From Sodiomyces alkalinus F11 (lineage: Eukaryota; Ascomycota; Sordariomycetes; Glomerellales; Plectosphaerellaceae), in the NCBI RefSeq assembly GCF_003711515.1, contig NW_021167087.1:384934-448933 (forward strand): 64,000 bases of DNA, written 5' to 3'. The translations under genes and the position numbers were made by a program. Shown piece after piece: positions 24,801 through 38,400 of this stretch. Position 1 is the stretch's first letter, and each line of letters starts with the position of its first letter. The notes below the pieces were generated by a model. That model was not told where the DNA came from. It was given only the letters and a program-made list of their open reading frames with translations, and did not search any database.

Positions 24801-27800
24801 GGAGTACCACTATTTCCTACGAGTCAAACATTCAGTAGCCTGTGGTTTGTCTCACGAGCTGTGACAGCAAAACGAATTCTCGCCCACCGCATCCACCGCA
24901 GCCAGTCAAGCTATTCCTCTGTACAATGCGAGAGGCTCTCCAACCCTATATCCAATAATCGTGGGTTAATTATTGCAGCGAGGGACTTGAAGGTACGTGA
25001 CATGATATATCCAGCATCGCGGGTCAGGTACCTTGCGCATGGAATATGATGTGTCTCTCATCGCGACACGGAATGAATGAATGCGCGGGAGAGAGCCGCT
25101 GAATTGAGACGGCAAGACTTAGACCACTGCAGCATCGGAAGAGACGGGAATGCTGAGTCTCAGATATTCCCCTACATTGTAGTTGGTTTTCGGGCAGTGC
25201 GGTATCTGCTGGATGCTCGTTCCCTCTATTCCCACGCGGTCACTTATCCCATTCCCCTATACAAAGCGCAATAGCGTCTAAAGTCAGGCCAGATAACAAC
25301 TACCTTAGACAATAAGTAAATGCTATTTTAGCATAGCTGAATGGCATGGCAGTGGTCTGTTGTTGCATGGTAGTATCCTGAGTCCCGTGTTTGTCCAATC
25401 TCTGCAGGCACGAATACGGGAGTTCTGGGCATAAGGTGAGGTAGACAGCTTTCTTTATGCCAACCTACTGGTTCCTGGAATTGCCGGCATATCAGCTGCA
25501 TGATCGTACATGCTCCTTCCTCGCTGGTTGGAAACACCAGCCATTGGCCTTAACATTCTTGCTCTCGCATTTCTCCCTGATGTCCACTCTAAGGGTATGT
25601 TTGGTGGTGTATGTGCAGGTGATTGCATCTTGGACATCCTCTCACTGGACTTGGGGTACTCCGAGATGAGAATCGTCGAAATGGCGTGGGACTAAAAGGG
25701 GTAGGCAGCACTACAAAGTATAGGTCAAAAATTGGCCAGGTGACCAGTGTCTAAGTCATTTCGGGAAACATGGCTTAATGTTGTCTACCTTTAGGTATTC
25801 CGTAATCAACAACATGCAACATACACAACTCGCTTTTCATCACTTCTCACTATCATGCCATCATCCTGGGTAGCAAAAGAGGATATACTCCTCCCGTCCC
25901 CGTACCTTTTCCCGCCCCCCTCCCCATGTCTTACCCTGTCTCGCCCTGATTTTCAGGCCCCGTTTGCTTTGCTTGTCCCTCCCCCCATCAAACGCTCGTG
26001 CTACTCCCCACACCACCCCTGGCCCCCATGAGCGATCCTTGCCAGTGTCGCCGCGGAAGCCTGATTGGGGTTCCGGCTCCAGTCCAGCAGCAATTCTGTT
26101 CGATCTGATATTGCCAACGTGGTAGATCCGCGGGACCGCACCGCATCTTTGGAAGCCTCTCTGATGAGCAATGAGCCCAACGCGACAGGCACCTGAAGGG
26201 GCTGACCTGATATGCCAGCTTTGGGCCCCGCTCCCTCCCCGTCCCAGGCAAAGGAACTCAATGTACCATGACGAAGGGTCGCTTGTCTGAACGGGGAAGA
26301 CGGGGAGGTGATGTTCGCCGATGTTAATGCCTTCGATAAATGATCACCCATAATTATCTAATTCCCTCGTATAAAACCAGGAGCGAGCTTAGCCTTTCAG
26401 GAATGACAGGTGGAAAACATACTGGTCTGTGCCTGCGTTGCCACTAGATCCGACTGCCCCATACGGATTGCAACATATCGAATATTCACCTGGGAGACAA
26501 GATGGAAAGATAATCGAGTTGCCCGTTATTCCCCTTTTTGGTTTGTTACTAATTACCTAGGCTCCAAGGGAAACCTCAACGATGCCAGGCGAAAGACCAT
26601 TGGGACATGATATGATCCAGGAGATGTACTTCGTAAAGGCAGTCGTCGCAGAAGAAGCAAGGGTGAAGAGTTCAGGTACTTTGTGCGAAGTAGGTATCCT
26701 TGCGAAACAATCATAGCGAAGCGTTCGCGTGTGGGGGTTTCTTTTCTGGTCGGCAACATTGCTTTTCTCTTGTCGCGGAAAAGGCTGTGGCTGCCGGGAT
26801 GTGACATGTGATGAGAGAAGTTGGGGGTGCTCTCCTTCTTACGCCGTTCCATTACTTTGTAATGTAATTCCTCCTCCGTACATCAAGACCTTCCCGTTCT
26901 TACATCGCCCCAAAGCGGCAGCTCATATGAGTACTCACCTTATACGTGTTGAGGTGGTTTTGTACCGGAAGATGGTCATTCAAAGCTATGGTGCCGTTCT
27001 TATCAGGTAATTACTCCTTAATTATTAGACTGATTGTATGCCCTGTACTCCGTTTTGCTGGAGAGTTTTTGTAGGCGACGGACACGGACCTGACCGTTGT
27101 CCCCTTTTGGCGTCGCCAATGCCCCCTCAAAACCCCCACACGGAACATCCCTCTCTCGAACACGCGTGTGACAGGAACTGGATATTTGTTACCGGTCAGG
27201 CACAGTATCAAGCGATGACATTCGTTGATTGAGCAACTACAAAGTATTACTTAACACCCGTGTTAATAACTGTTTTCAGTGTTCCTTGGGACCCTTCCCA
27301 AAGCCCCTTTGCCCCTCAAGGATGCAGTCTGTGCACAATGTCATTGAAGCATATTGTCGGGTCGTTTTACGATTCTACGGAAGTGATTACTTGATAATAA
27401 TATTCCACCATATCGGGAATGTTTGGCAGTTGAAGGAGTGGGGTGGGGGTTGCGACGATGCCGACAATTCCAGATCCTCTCCGGGGTCCAGGGACGACGA
27501 ATGCGAGGCGGATAATGATCTTCTTGCGTCGTGGGGTTCTCGCATCCATCCGCTAACATCCATACCTGAATCCACCCAAGTTCTGCCGCCAGGCTGTGAA
27601 GTCGTCAAGCCATGTCAAGTACGCAGTAATGCGTACTCAGTCAGCTCAAAAATAACGCATGTACGTGTGTAGTTGGCCCATCATTTGGCGAGCCTGAGCT
27701 CTCTATCTGTGCTGTTTGTGTTTGCTCTAACTTCATTCACATCGCGGGACCCACCACTGGCTGCTTCGTAGGTAAGCTAACGAGATGCGTAGGTAGGTAT

Positions 27801-30687
27801 CCTGTCCGCACTTGCCCTCCAAAACCCTTTTAATGCGGAAGGTGGCCGGCTCCGTCTCTCAGGAAGATGAACGGATTGAGGTCATGGGTTGAATGGCTTG
27901 TCAAGACGATGGAGATGCGGCGACATGACACTGAGAGGCGGAAGGTACATAAACGGGTGCGTGGGGGGTTGTGAAGAAGTCTCAAACGGATGTCTCCGCC
28001 GCCTTCGGGTAGAAAGCAATCATTTCGGTTCGTGACTTGACGCCGAGAGGACCCTGATAATCCCCTGACGGGACTGTCCTTCAGAATCAGACGATTCATG
28101 GGCACTAGCGAGACCCTTGGAGATGGTAAGGTCGCTCGCGAGGAGTTTTGAGGCGGTAACAGTGTACCGACAACTTGCCCCTGTGACCAAGATAAACTGC
28201 TGCCCATACATAACCATCCTTTCGGAAAAACGACAGAATAAGGTACTTTTAGTTTCATAGAAGAATAATCTGGGATTTCACTCCTGACCCTGCCAGGATG
28301 CGCTAAGAGGCCTAAAATGTCGCAGACCCTGTGAGTTGGCGCGGGGAAAGGTCGTCTCGTGAGCGAAAAAAAAGAAGAAAAAAAAGGGACAACACATAGG
28401 GGCAATAGTGGCGAGGCATTTGTCTGCCTGGAATTCAAATGAACCGCCAGATTCTGGGTTTCCTTGTCGGCCCCGTGACACCCCCGCGACCATCCCCAGC
28501 CGTGGAAAATAGGGAGAACAATGAATGGGGCGACTGGCAAGCAAGTGTCCTATTCGTCGCTGAGGGCGAATAGACAGCGGCAAAGTAAGGCTATGTGGAA
28601 AAGAAAAGGCCATAAGACGATCATTAGTACTTTGCCAATAATTCGTGGATAAGGAGCATGATTCGAGATAACATGACGGTGGTGAGAGTCGAATGACATT
28701 GCCGACCGGACAACGCATTAAACAGCAAGGTACCAAAAGGATCACGAGGACAAACGCGGCTTGCCAGGGAGACCGCCGAGTCCGTCATCAACGTGTGGTT
28801 ATACTGACACGGCGTATCCTGGCGTTAAACATTGGGGTGACGACTGAAAAGTGCAAGGCGAATATCCACGAACGTGACGGGTTTCGATTGTTGCTCTCAT
28901 CGCCAATTCAATTGTATTGGTCGGTCGATGATCACATTCGAGCCATGGAGCCCTAAGGGGAAGCCCAATCAACAAGCCAGAGCGCCTGGATGGCTGACAT
29001 GGATGATGGCCTGGGTTAACACGACAGCCACTGCCTGGAGACAAATGGTGGTGGCTTGGGCGTATTCATTGGTCGCAATTCCTACGAGTTGCGATTGGTG
29101 ATTCAATTCGGTGTTAACCCTTATGGTCCCAGACTTCTCCGAAGGGACGTCGGAGACTCGTCCCACGTTCACGAGGGATTGGTAAATGAAGCCGCGGGCA
29201 ATTGGGACGAAGGTGCTGAATTTGGAGGGGACCCTGCGTTCCGCCTTGTGAAGCCTTAGCTAGGTCGTTGGCTTGGGCCCCTCGTGACTGTACAGTAGGA
29301 AAAGGACGAAGGACGTCGGGAAAACTAATGCTCAATACGAGGCTAACGATCCAGATGACGGAAAGAGGGGAAAAGCTACTTCAGTTTCCGTATGAATACC
29401 TCCCCAACTTAAGGTAGGCAACGGCTCAACCAGGTATTACCTACGAAGCGAAGTGTTGATCCGTACCTTACATGGTAGGAAATGTAATTTGTACAACGGT
29501 ACCTACCTTAGGTATCCGTGGGAGATTTAAAACTTGGTACCGACACGTGAGCGACTTTTTAACTCAATGTGAACGGAAGCGCTGCGAGCGACGAAGGTCA
29601 GCATAAAACGGTGGCGGTGGTAATTAAGAGGGCGGCGTCCGTCATGTGACAGGTACAGTTCCGAAGGCTTAGTTAGTCTCAATACCGGGGAACCCAGACC
29701 GCTCCCGAAAAGCAGTTAGCAAGGTTATGTAGAATATGGTGCTATAAAAGGCTAAGTTTGGAATATTGACAGTAACGTTAAAAACTCGTCCGTAACGGGT
29801 ACTGGGTATCTTGTGACGGAGGGTGAAATTCCGTTTTGGGGAAGCGACTGACTTTGGAAGTCGCTCACTCTGGATAAGTTACTTCGTACAACTACGTTCC
29901 CGAGGAGAACCCCGTGCCTTCATGCCGACCATCGCCGAAGGTAGAGAAAGTCACAACCAGGGATGTGACAGGGGTCCCCAGTCATCATCGGTTGACCGGT
30001 ACTTCTTCCTGAACCCCTGGAATCTGGAATCCGCCACCCCCTCCACTACGAATCATGCTCTCCTTCCCCACCCCCCTGGTCGCGACTCCCTGGCCTGGCC
30101 GCCACCCCCGGCGGTACTTAGATGAGGTACTAGGGTACTTGGGCACATCCCACCGGGTACCGACCCTAGGTACCAGTCGGCCCTGTTTTCCTTTTCCCAC
30201 AAGCCCCATGTCAGTCACCGCTCCCCACCCAGGTCCGTCTACCCTGGAGTGACGATGCTAGATAACTGACACCCTCCCCAATGTCCCACACACGCACACC
30301 CACTCTTCCTCTTTCCCACCACGATATTTCGACCACACACCTCAACCCGGCAGACTCCACGCAAGTGAAAAAGTACCTTCATCCGTCTCCTAAACAGCTG
30401 AGATTTCGGCATCTATCACGGGCATACGCACGCCGTAATCATTCCTCATCTTCACCCACACGATTTCACGCACTATCCGCGACGCCTAAAACAACGCCTC
30501 GTCTTTGCACATTCTCTCGACCTCTCCTGTAGCGCTCTCGGCGTTGTTGTATCAAAGGGATACAAACTAGAAACTTTCACTTACGGAGCTCACCCTCTGT
30601 CGACTACTCCATTCCGGCATACGACTTTCCCACGATTTTACACGCCGCCTCTTGCTCAACAAAACGAGCAGCTCTACTGAGGCAACC

Positions 30688-32473
30688 ATGCCTTTTCCAC
30701 TCGATGCTCACGTCCTCACAGTGGACACCAACCTTCTTCACAAGGTTGATACCTCTAATCCCCAAAATCTCTATGGCATGTGGACGGGTAAGTCGAACTC
30801 CTGCTTCCCGCTTATTCTCGCACAGGGGCTTACCACTTGACACCTCGAATTCAGTCTTTGCTCGGTGCGCAGAATCGCTTGAGCAAGGTCGGAGGTTAGA
30901 GAATATCAGCTGGCGTCTCTGGAACCGAGAAACATTTTGCTGTGCAACAGACAACTCCAAGACATCATCTGCAGCGACCAGCCTACCCCAGCAAATCCCA
31001 CAAGACAGCCACCTTGCCGACTTGCCTCAATTATCCGGTAGCCTCGACTCCATCGCCGATGACGAGACTCCCGACTTCGCTTCCGACGAATCCGCAGCCG
31101 ACATTGTTCGCCCTAGGATACGGCGGCAGGACTCTGGTGCTAGTCACCGCAGCCGTGGCCGTGAACGCCACATCACGGCGGATGACTTCGAGAAGCTCGT
31201 CGTCTCCATCATCAAGGAAAAGGAACCTCTTTCCGCCCCATTGCCTGAAGTTGTGGCACCTTGCACACAGGCCGTCAAGCAGATGCCTTGCTCAAAGACA
31301 AGTCTCGGACGCTCGGGCTCCACTACCACCGAGTCGTCCAGCGGGTCGTCTATAGACGAGGAGGAGCCTTCTCAGCAGCCATCATCACCGGAACTCAACA
31401 CGCGGGCTACTACCGTGGTTCGCGGCTTCTCACCATCTTACATCCCCATTCCGCGTACCGTTACCGATTCGCCCCGCACTGTTCCTGCACCTCTACCCGA
31501 CCCGACTTCCGAGCCGGCCCCCAAGACGATCATGCCGAAGAAGCAGCCCATGTTCGTCATGGGCGGCTCATGCTCATCCAGCGAGCTGGACCAAAGCCCT
31601 CAGGTCACACAGCACCTGCCTGCTCTGCAGCCAAAGCGCAAGATGTTCCATTTTGGTGGGTCATCTGAAGAAGATAGCTCAATCAAGAGCGCCCTTGCAT
31701 CACCCAAGCCCAACAGCCTGCTTTCGGCCCAGAAGAAGCAGGCGTCGTTCAGTAACCATGTGACGACCCGTACCATCGACAACGACGCTGCCATCGCCGA
31801 CGACTCGGAAACGGACTACGTAGATGAGAGCGCAATCGACGACGACGACGACTCATCCGACTGGGAGGACTCCATCGAGGACAGCGGCAGGTCGAGTATC
31901 GACGAGAAGACGATGTTCCGGCGCGTCGACTCGAGAGTCAACCTCACCTCACGACGGTCTCTCATCACGCTGATGCTCGCACACAACGAGCGAGCTGCGA
32001 TGCTCGGCAATGCCGCCTCGCAATCGACTTCGGCTATCCCCCACGCACGCTTCCCCCAGGGTCCCAGCCTGGCTGCCTCACCTAACGATTCTGACGAGGC
32101 CCCACTAATGATGAAGCGCGGAGTGCGGCAGTCACCGCTGAAGCCGATTGTTGAAATTCCTCGGTCCACGGCACAGCCCATCTTGGCATCAGCCGGTCGC
32201 ACCCACATGCAGGCGGCCCTGTCGCCTCGGACCACTCGTCGGAACATGCTGTCAACCGAACTCACCGAATCGCTGCGCCGCAACTTACTCTGGGAACGTC
32301 AACAAAAATCGTCCACGGCCAATGCCGTTCTCAAGCGCAGGCATACCTCGCATGATGTGGCCAATCTCAAGCAGTACCCCGAGAAGGCCTATATGAATAA
32401 GGACGAGGATGCCGGCTCCAATCTGTACTTCCAGAAGGAGACCTTCGGCGGTTATCACTCCAAGGGCTGGTAG
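30688..32473 (+). CDS. AreA-GATA-like (DUF1752) / DUF3295 protein
   Basis: A fungal-specific protein of 572 aa. Exon 1 is 30688-30787, intron 30788-30854 (67 nt, GTAAGT...TTCAG), exon 2 is 30855-32473. The spliced N-terminus carries the block NLYGMWTVFARCAESLEQG followed by RRLENISWRLWNRE, at about residues 26-61. This is the domain formerly called DUF1752, shared with the N-terminus of the nitrogen regulator AreA. There is no GATA zinc finger here. The middle is Ser/Pro-rich and acidic (an Asp-run near 31830-31860), with repeated basic-FxFGGSS-like segments (MFVMGGSCSSSE, MFHFGGSSEE). The C-terminus has RRNMLSTELTESLRRNLLWE and ends YHSKGW, as in DUF3295 proteins. The role is likely regulatory and possibly nuclear, but its target is unknown. 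It stands alone between two gene-poor tracts, with a long CT-rich upstream region. Confidence 0.88.
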
Positions 32474-35400
32474 ACGAGCTTCTACACACCATGCCCATTG
32501 GAAACGGCGCTGCACGGGGGCGAACAGACGTAATTGGCGGGCCTTGGACCTGCCGTGTACAGTGTTACACTACGATGCTTTTGAGCGCATTGCATTGCGA
32601 AGCGGGATCCATTTCGAGCCAGGGTACTCTTATTTTCTACCTTACTACTTAATACCTGACCATTGGCATGGTTGGCTACACGACTCTCCGGGCATCACTG
32701 CCCTACGATGACAGGCATTACAAAAGTTACCGGCGCGGTTTCGACCACCAATTACCTTGACATTTGCACGGGGGCGTTTCTCGTTGCATGATACCAGCGA
32801 CTTTTGATCTTGCTTTTTTTGGAGTTTTTGTCTTTCTTTTCTCGTCTTGCTAGCGACGTTTCAGTTCAGGAGATCAACCCAGGGACTTCATTGGGATTGT
32901 TTTTCTTCTATGACAGTGTGTACTTCTATTTCGGAGGGCTCGAGACGATTCATACCCGAGGGCAACCTCACCGCATATGACTTGAAGAAAGCGGAATGGA
33001 GGAGCTATCTGATGCCTGCTGACCGCATGGGCGGGGCCGGGCGGGGGAAAATGAATGTTTTTGTCGGATTACGGAAAGGACCATTTACTGTGGGAAGAGG
33101 AGGTGGGAAACCTAGTAGCGGGGCATTCCCGGAGGGCGTCTCGCACCAGCGAACAAAAAGCCGCAGGAAGCTAGGGGATGGTCAAAGAACAGGAAAAAGA
33201 AAAGAACAATCCCTGCTGGCCGCATTGGGTGACGAGGACGATATGGAGGAGAAGAGCAAAAGCAGCAGTAGTGCAGCATGGGCCAAAAAAAAAAGAAACA
33301 AAACGTCGTTTAAGCTACTTTATCTTGTTCACTTGACTTGTTCACTCGATCGCAACAGTAATTGCTTGTGCTGAGAGTCTGGGTCACTTTGCAGTTCCAT
33401 GTTGCCTGTGCTGATTGATCTATTTGATCTACGAAGTACTTACTTTTCGTACTTTGACTTTTGTAGAACCCGTGACATTGGAAATTACAGCATTGAGGCA
33501 CCACACCTGATAGAGTCTCGCTTACCCAAGCGGTCGGGTGCTTCAGGATAAATATTGCACGGCTGTTTGTGTTGTTGGCTAACCCTTAGCTCTCGGGCCA
33601 ACACGGAGGGGTGCCGGTACGTTGTATGCGACAGTGGCTCAGCCCACGTTGGGCATTTGTGTCCCTGTAGACCGTTGACACGTTCAAGTACGAGGACGAC
33701 CAACACGGTGAGCAACAGAAGGTCACAAGGGCGGTGAAGCCAGATCTGGATAGGAGGAGGGATGGAAGATGAAAATCATCACGTCCTTTGGTATGACATC
33801 AGATCAGGATCGGAATAGACGCCATCTCTGGTCTTCTCTTCCATGTGCCCTGCAGCCCGGCACTTTACTTGACCATTATGTACTACGCATGTTAAGAAAC
33901 GGCCCGACACTTGGAACAGAAAGAAGAAAATGAGGGGCGCAATCCCATTTTGTTGAGCTATGTACGTGTACAAACATTTCTAGTCCTGACGAATAATGGC
34001 GCGACATTAGAAAGAGAGGTCCGGTACCTCGAATAACCTCGCTCGAACCTGCTCGAGGCAACTGCCCAAGACAGAGAACCGACAGGGGTCAGGAAAATGA
34101 CGTTCTTCGCATCATCTTGTAATTATCAGTCTGTTTGCTACAGTGTTTTCGATGCCGAGAAGTCTGATATGTGCCTAAGAAAGCCACAATAAGACGGATG
34201 AGAGGAGACAAGCTCAGGCTCAGGGTGATAAAGAAGAGGTTGGTGGGGACGTGTCGGTGTGAAAATACCGAGCAGGACGCGATTCTTCTTCTCGTGGTCC
34301 AGCCTGGTGGGAATTACCCTGTTCCCGGAGGGCCGAGGTTGGTCGAAGGGACATCACTAATAACGCACACACAGTTACTACTCAGTAATTAGTGCGGTGC
34401 GCTACCCGAGCCTCGGCGCTGTTTGATCAAGGCAGAGGAAATCGGGAATTATTGGGCACGGAGAAACTTGAGTCGAGAAAGTCATCGGTCTCGACTTGAA
34501 TGTTACTGCTGGATGAGGAGGAGTGTGTACAAGGATAAGGCATATTTCGTGAGGAGGGCAGGTGTTGAGGGGTTCTTGGCCGGTGTAAGTGACCCCATTT
34601 GGCCCGTCCGGTGCCAGCTTGTGCTGGAGGGGGGCGTGAACGGGACGAATGTTTGAGGACCGAGAAAATGACAACCTTTGTGCTTGTCGCGTCGCGAAAA
34701 CGAAACGGTAAGACTGTTTTGAATCGAGATGAGTTGGGATGCCGGCCGGCGTATCCACATACACGCTTTCTCTCCCCCCCAACACACACACACATATATC
34801 GGGTGAAGGGTAGAGACAGCTCTGGTTAGGACGGACGAAAGGACTCTTGCCATTAATGCCACAACTACGTGTAACTCAATGCGTAGGGATCGTCGAGGAA
34901 GAGAGACGATGGCATTTCCCGATCTGTCTGTCACGCGAACGCAAGGTGCCACGCTGATACGCATCAGGTATCGCAGGTCGCCTGGAACAGCGACTGTAGG
35001 GCTGCTGGTGGTGTGCGCCGAGACGACCACCTCTCCAATTCTGACACCTTATTCGTTAAGTAGCGCGTCATTAAGCTCCCCCCGAAGCCATCCGAATCAC
35101 GGTATGGCGAATTTACGATCAAGTCACCCCAAAAGAGACATACAGTGGTTGATTATGGGTACATACCTACCTATTGTAGACATCCCCGGATTCTTCACCC
35201 CTCTTCGCATGACATCACACCCATTACATACCTATTCAATCTTGCATTCCACAAGAAGTGCCCTGGGCGGATCAGATGCGATCTTTGACTGCCGACCTGC
35301 GGGATGCCTATAACGAACGAATGACGTGCTTTCGGAATTCTTGGACTTGGAATGGCCACCCACGTGCCCGCCAGTCTGCAGCCGGTCGATAGGGATCGGC

Positions 35401-38400
35401 AAGACTTTCGTTTTGTTTACTTGTGCTTTTTTGCCTTTTTTTTTCTTCTGTTCCTATTTTGTGGGTGGGCAGTCGAGATGGACACTGCGTTCGAGATGGA
35501 GGGTGATGGGTTGCTGAGAGCTTGACAGCGCATACCCTCCCTCCCATCACGGTGCCCCATGCCAAATCAAGGTGTTTACATACGTTGTACGCATCGTCCA
35601 GCATGTCTTCTGATCTATCGAGATCCTCCCATAGGTAGACAGACCTGGCGATGCTTGGTATTGGGGGCGGACGGCCCATGGACATTACTGATCTGCTAAC
35701 TCGCTGGTCTGGGTTGGTTGGAGAAGAAGACGAAACGAGGAGCTTGTCATAACGCAAGATTCGAATCCTTCCCCACATCGTCGTACCTGAGTACATACCC
35801 TCTGTGCCCACTGCGTAATTAATTACTTTACCTCATCAATATGGGGGGGATCTCGGTCAACTACGAATACGTATTGTCGTCCTTAACACTGACCGTGAAC
35901 CTTCTCCATCTCACCGTCGGTGTGGACACGAAAAGGCGCCATTGGGTGCCATTGGTGGGGGTTGAAAAAATGTGTTGACCGACGCGTACGGAGATAACGA
36001 GAACGAGCCGTTCAGGTCTATCCCCGGCGGCTAAAGATATGTCCTGATATGTCCTGGATGATGAATCTTCAAGCTGTACTCCGTAGGCCTTTGTTCTGCG
36101 TGAAAATGTTCCGGAGCCCGCAATTCGGAGCTCATCTTGGCAGGACAGACCAGTGGTCCAGGCATCGGCATGGTATAGTGCTGAGCAGTCCTCCACACTT
36201 CGTAGGCAAATAGTCTGGCAGTTGTTGTGTGTGCCACCCGCGGGGGGCCCTACTATCTTCCCCGGCGGCTCCCCGATCTTTAGGATCATTACCTACATCA
36301 TGTAATTACTGGCCTTGGACACTCCATGTGTTCCATAATCCGGGGTTCGGCCAAAATCATCGAGTAACTGTCTCAGTGTGATTTCATCTTTACGTCTCGT
36401 ATCACTACAGGCAAGGTATTCGAGCTGTGAATAAGTGTGGACGAACTCTCCGATGGCTTAATTACAAAATGGTCAGCGACCTGCGTCCTGTGTGGGGTAC
36501 GGAGTACACGTGTACATCTCGATCCAACATTCAGGCTAAACACCACACCGAACGTCACAACGTTCTTCCCGCCCTTCTTCCGGTATTTTCTTTATCCGCC
36601 AACTTGTCCCCGCCACGAAACTGGACGATCATAGCATCCGGCCGGTCTGGCGGCTCGAGTTTGCCTTCTTACAGTAGCACTAAAGAATATATGCCAAATA
36701 GCCACTTTTACTACGGTTTGTTTTTAAGCATACCCTAATGGCGATTTTAAGGCGTTCGCAAACGCCAAACTGCCCATTTCGTCCACCGTTTGATAGCTCG
36801 CACTGGCAGGTCGTCCACACCTAGTTATCATCCAGTGATCTCGCTTAGTGGCTATCGGGTACCTCGAGGGTGTACTGCGAAATAAGATCTGATTCCATGC
36901 TTATGTACCTATCTTACTATGGCAATTCTGTCATTGGAGCGTTTATGTCGTTTTACTTCTTATCCACCACCCAGACCCGACAAGACGGACAGGACGGTGA
37001 CACTGGCTGGAGTGTACAGTCTTCCATGTTTCCTTGATCATGATGAGTGTAGGCCTGCACACACACGTGTTAGGTAGTTATCAAGGTCCTCGAAAGCACA
37101 GATACGAAAATGTCAGGTTTCCACCTCGAAACCGATCTTTCTACCCACTCCGTAATCACCCCACCCATCAATCTGAAGTATTTTGTACTTGCAGGTTAGG
37201 GAGACTTGGAATCCGTGTTCTTATGGGCTTCGAGTCCCTTGAGTGTATCAATCGCGTCTCGAGCAGTTCTAGCCTCGAATTTGATTCCAAGTTTGTTCCG
37301 TAGTCTTGGCGGGATCCCTTATCACCGGAGAGACCGGATAGAAAGCTCGAAGTAGTCGTAGGACACAAGCCTGTGGGCTCTTGGGCATCCAGAGTCGGGC
37401 ACCCAACATCGGCCCTTTCATGCCGCGAGATTTGATCTTAATCATGTTAATGTAGGTATCGGAGCAAGCATCAAGGGTCTTCGTTAAGATCAACGACCGA
37501 CTACGCCCACCCCGCTTGAAGTTATTCGCCCGCCCGGACGTAAGGGCTGACAATATGTTTTCATGGAGGCTCTTGTACTTTGAAGATACACCGGCCACGG
37601 TACTTCGTGGCTATACCCATTTCCCCGAATTTGGGCCGTCGCCTACATAAGTGATTCTTTATGTACTTAACAAAGCAGACCAGTCGGACGCGGTTAATTA
37701 CGCAGTTTGGCTACGTCAACACGTTCCCAGTTCCAAGGTCCTTCAAATAGAATGTAATTATGCAGGGACTTTCACTGGTATAAGTCGAGTTAACAGGGCA
37801 GAATACTTATTACAGGGAAGGACGCGTTTTTATGTCATGTTTACGGCTCTACATACGGAGTATGCAACCAACAGGATAGAGCCAACCCCGCAATAGCTTC
37901 CTCGTGGTTTTATTAGCCCAAACCAGTGACAAGTAACATTCTCCACTTAGTGGAACTCTCTGCACCAATCCGCATCCATTTTCGCCCTCCTGCTCCCGTT
38001 TCAAAGGTTCTGGAAACGTTCTACAGGGTACAAATACTCCGATACTTATTAATTACTTCCGGAGATCACCAAGGGGCATCTAAAGTCTCTGCACTACAAC
38101 GTACTTTTACTCACTCCGCAGTCTACACTAGGCCATGGGAGGAGACGAAACTCGGGGTTATCTTAATGAACCGCTCCATACGGAGTCGAAGTACACGTGT
38201 AGAATGTCTGTTCCTTTTAATGATTTGTGTAAGGGGACGTCCGCAAATTATAGCATGTCCCTGCATTCCCGGTACTCGAGGCACCGATTGTTTGACTTTT
38301 CCTCGACCCTCAATTTGGTAACATAGACTCGTTACTTCCTGCGGCTCTTGCACGTGGTCTAGCCCACTGGGAGGTTGAGCGGCTGAAACGGGGTTTTTTT

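Larger units (their letters stand above)
18383..30687. other. Gene-poor intergenic tract, right part
   Basis: About 12 kb without a supportable coding gene. The longest frame, 236 aa on the minus strand at 28540-27830, is low in family features and rich in Ser/Pro/Arg, and I do not accept it. The tract contains a G-quadruplex motif (19471-19512), a four-copy 10-bp repeat (21804-21843), an 8-bp inverted repeat (27618-27637) and many TACCTACC, TACGAAGTA and TACGGAGTA words. Its last kilobase (about 29.8-30.68 kb) is CT-rich and is likely the promoter and leader of the downstream AreA-GATA-like gene. Confidence 0.5.

Noticed and set aside
27830..28540. 236-aa minus-strand frame in the gene-poor tract
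   Set aside because: No recognisable motif, low-complexity segments and no plausible splice partners; about the length expected by chance in DNA of this composition and extent.
32847..33374. 175-aa plus-strand frame downstream of the AreA-GATA-like gene
   Set aside because: Starts 374 bp after the stop, ends in poly-A and Leu/Cys-rich sequence, and has no domain; likely 3' UTR.
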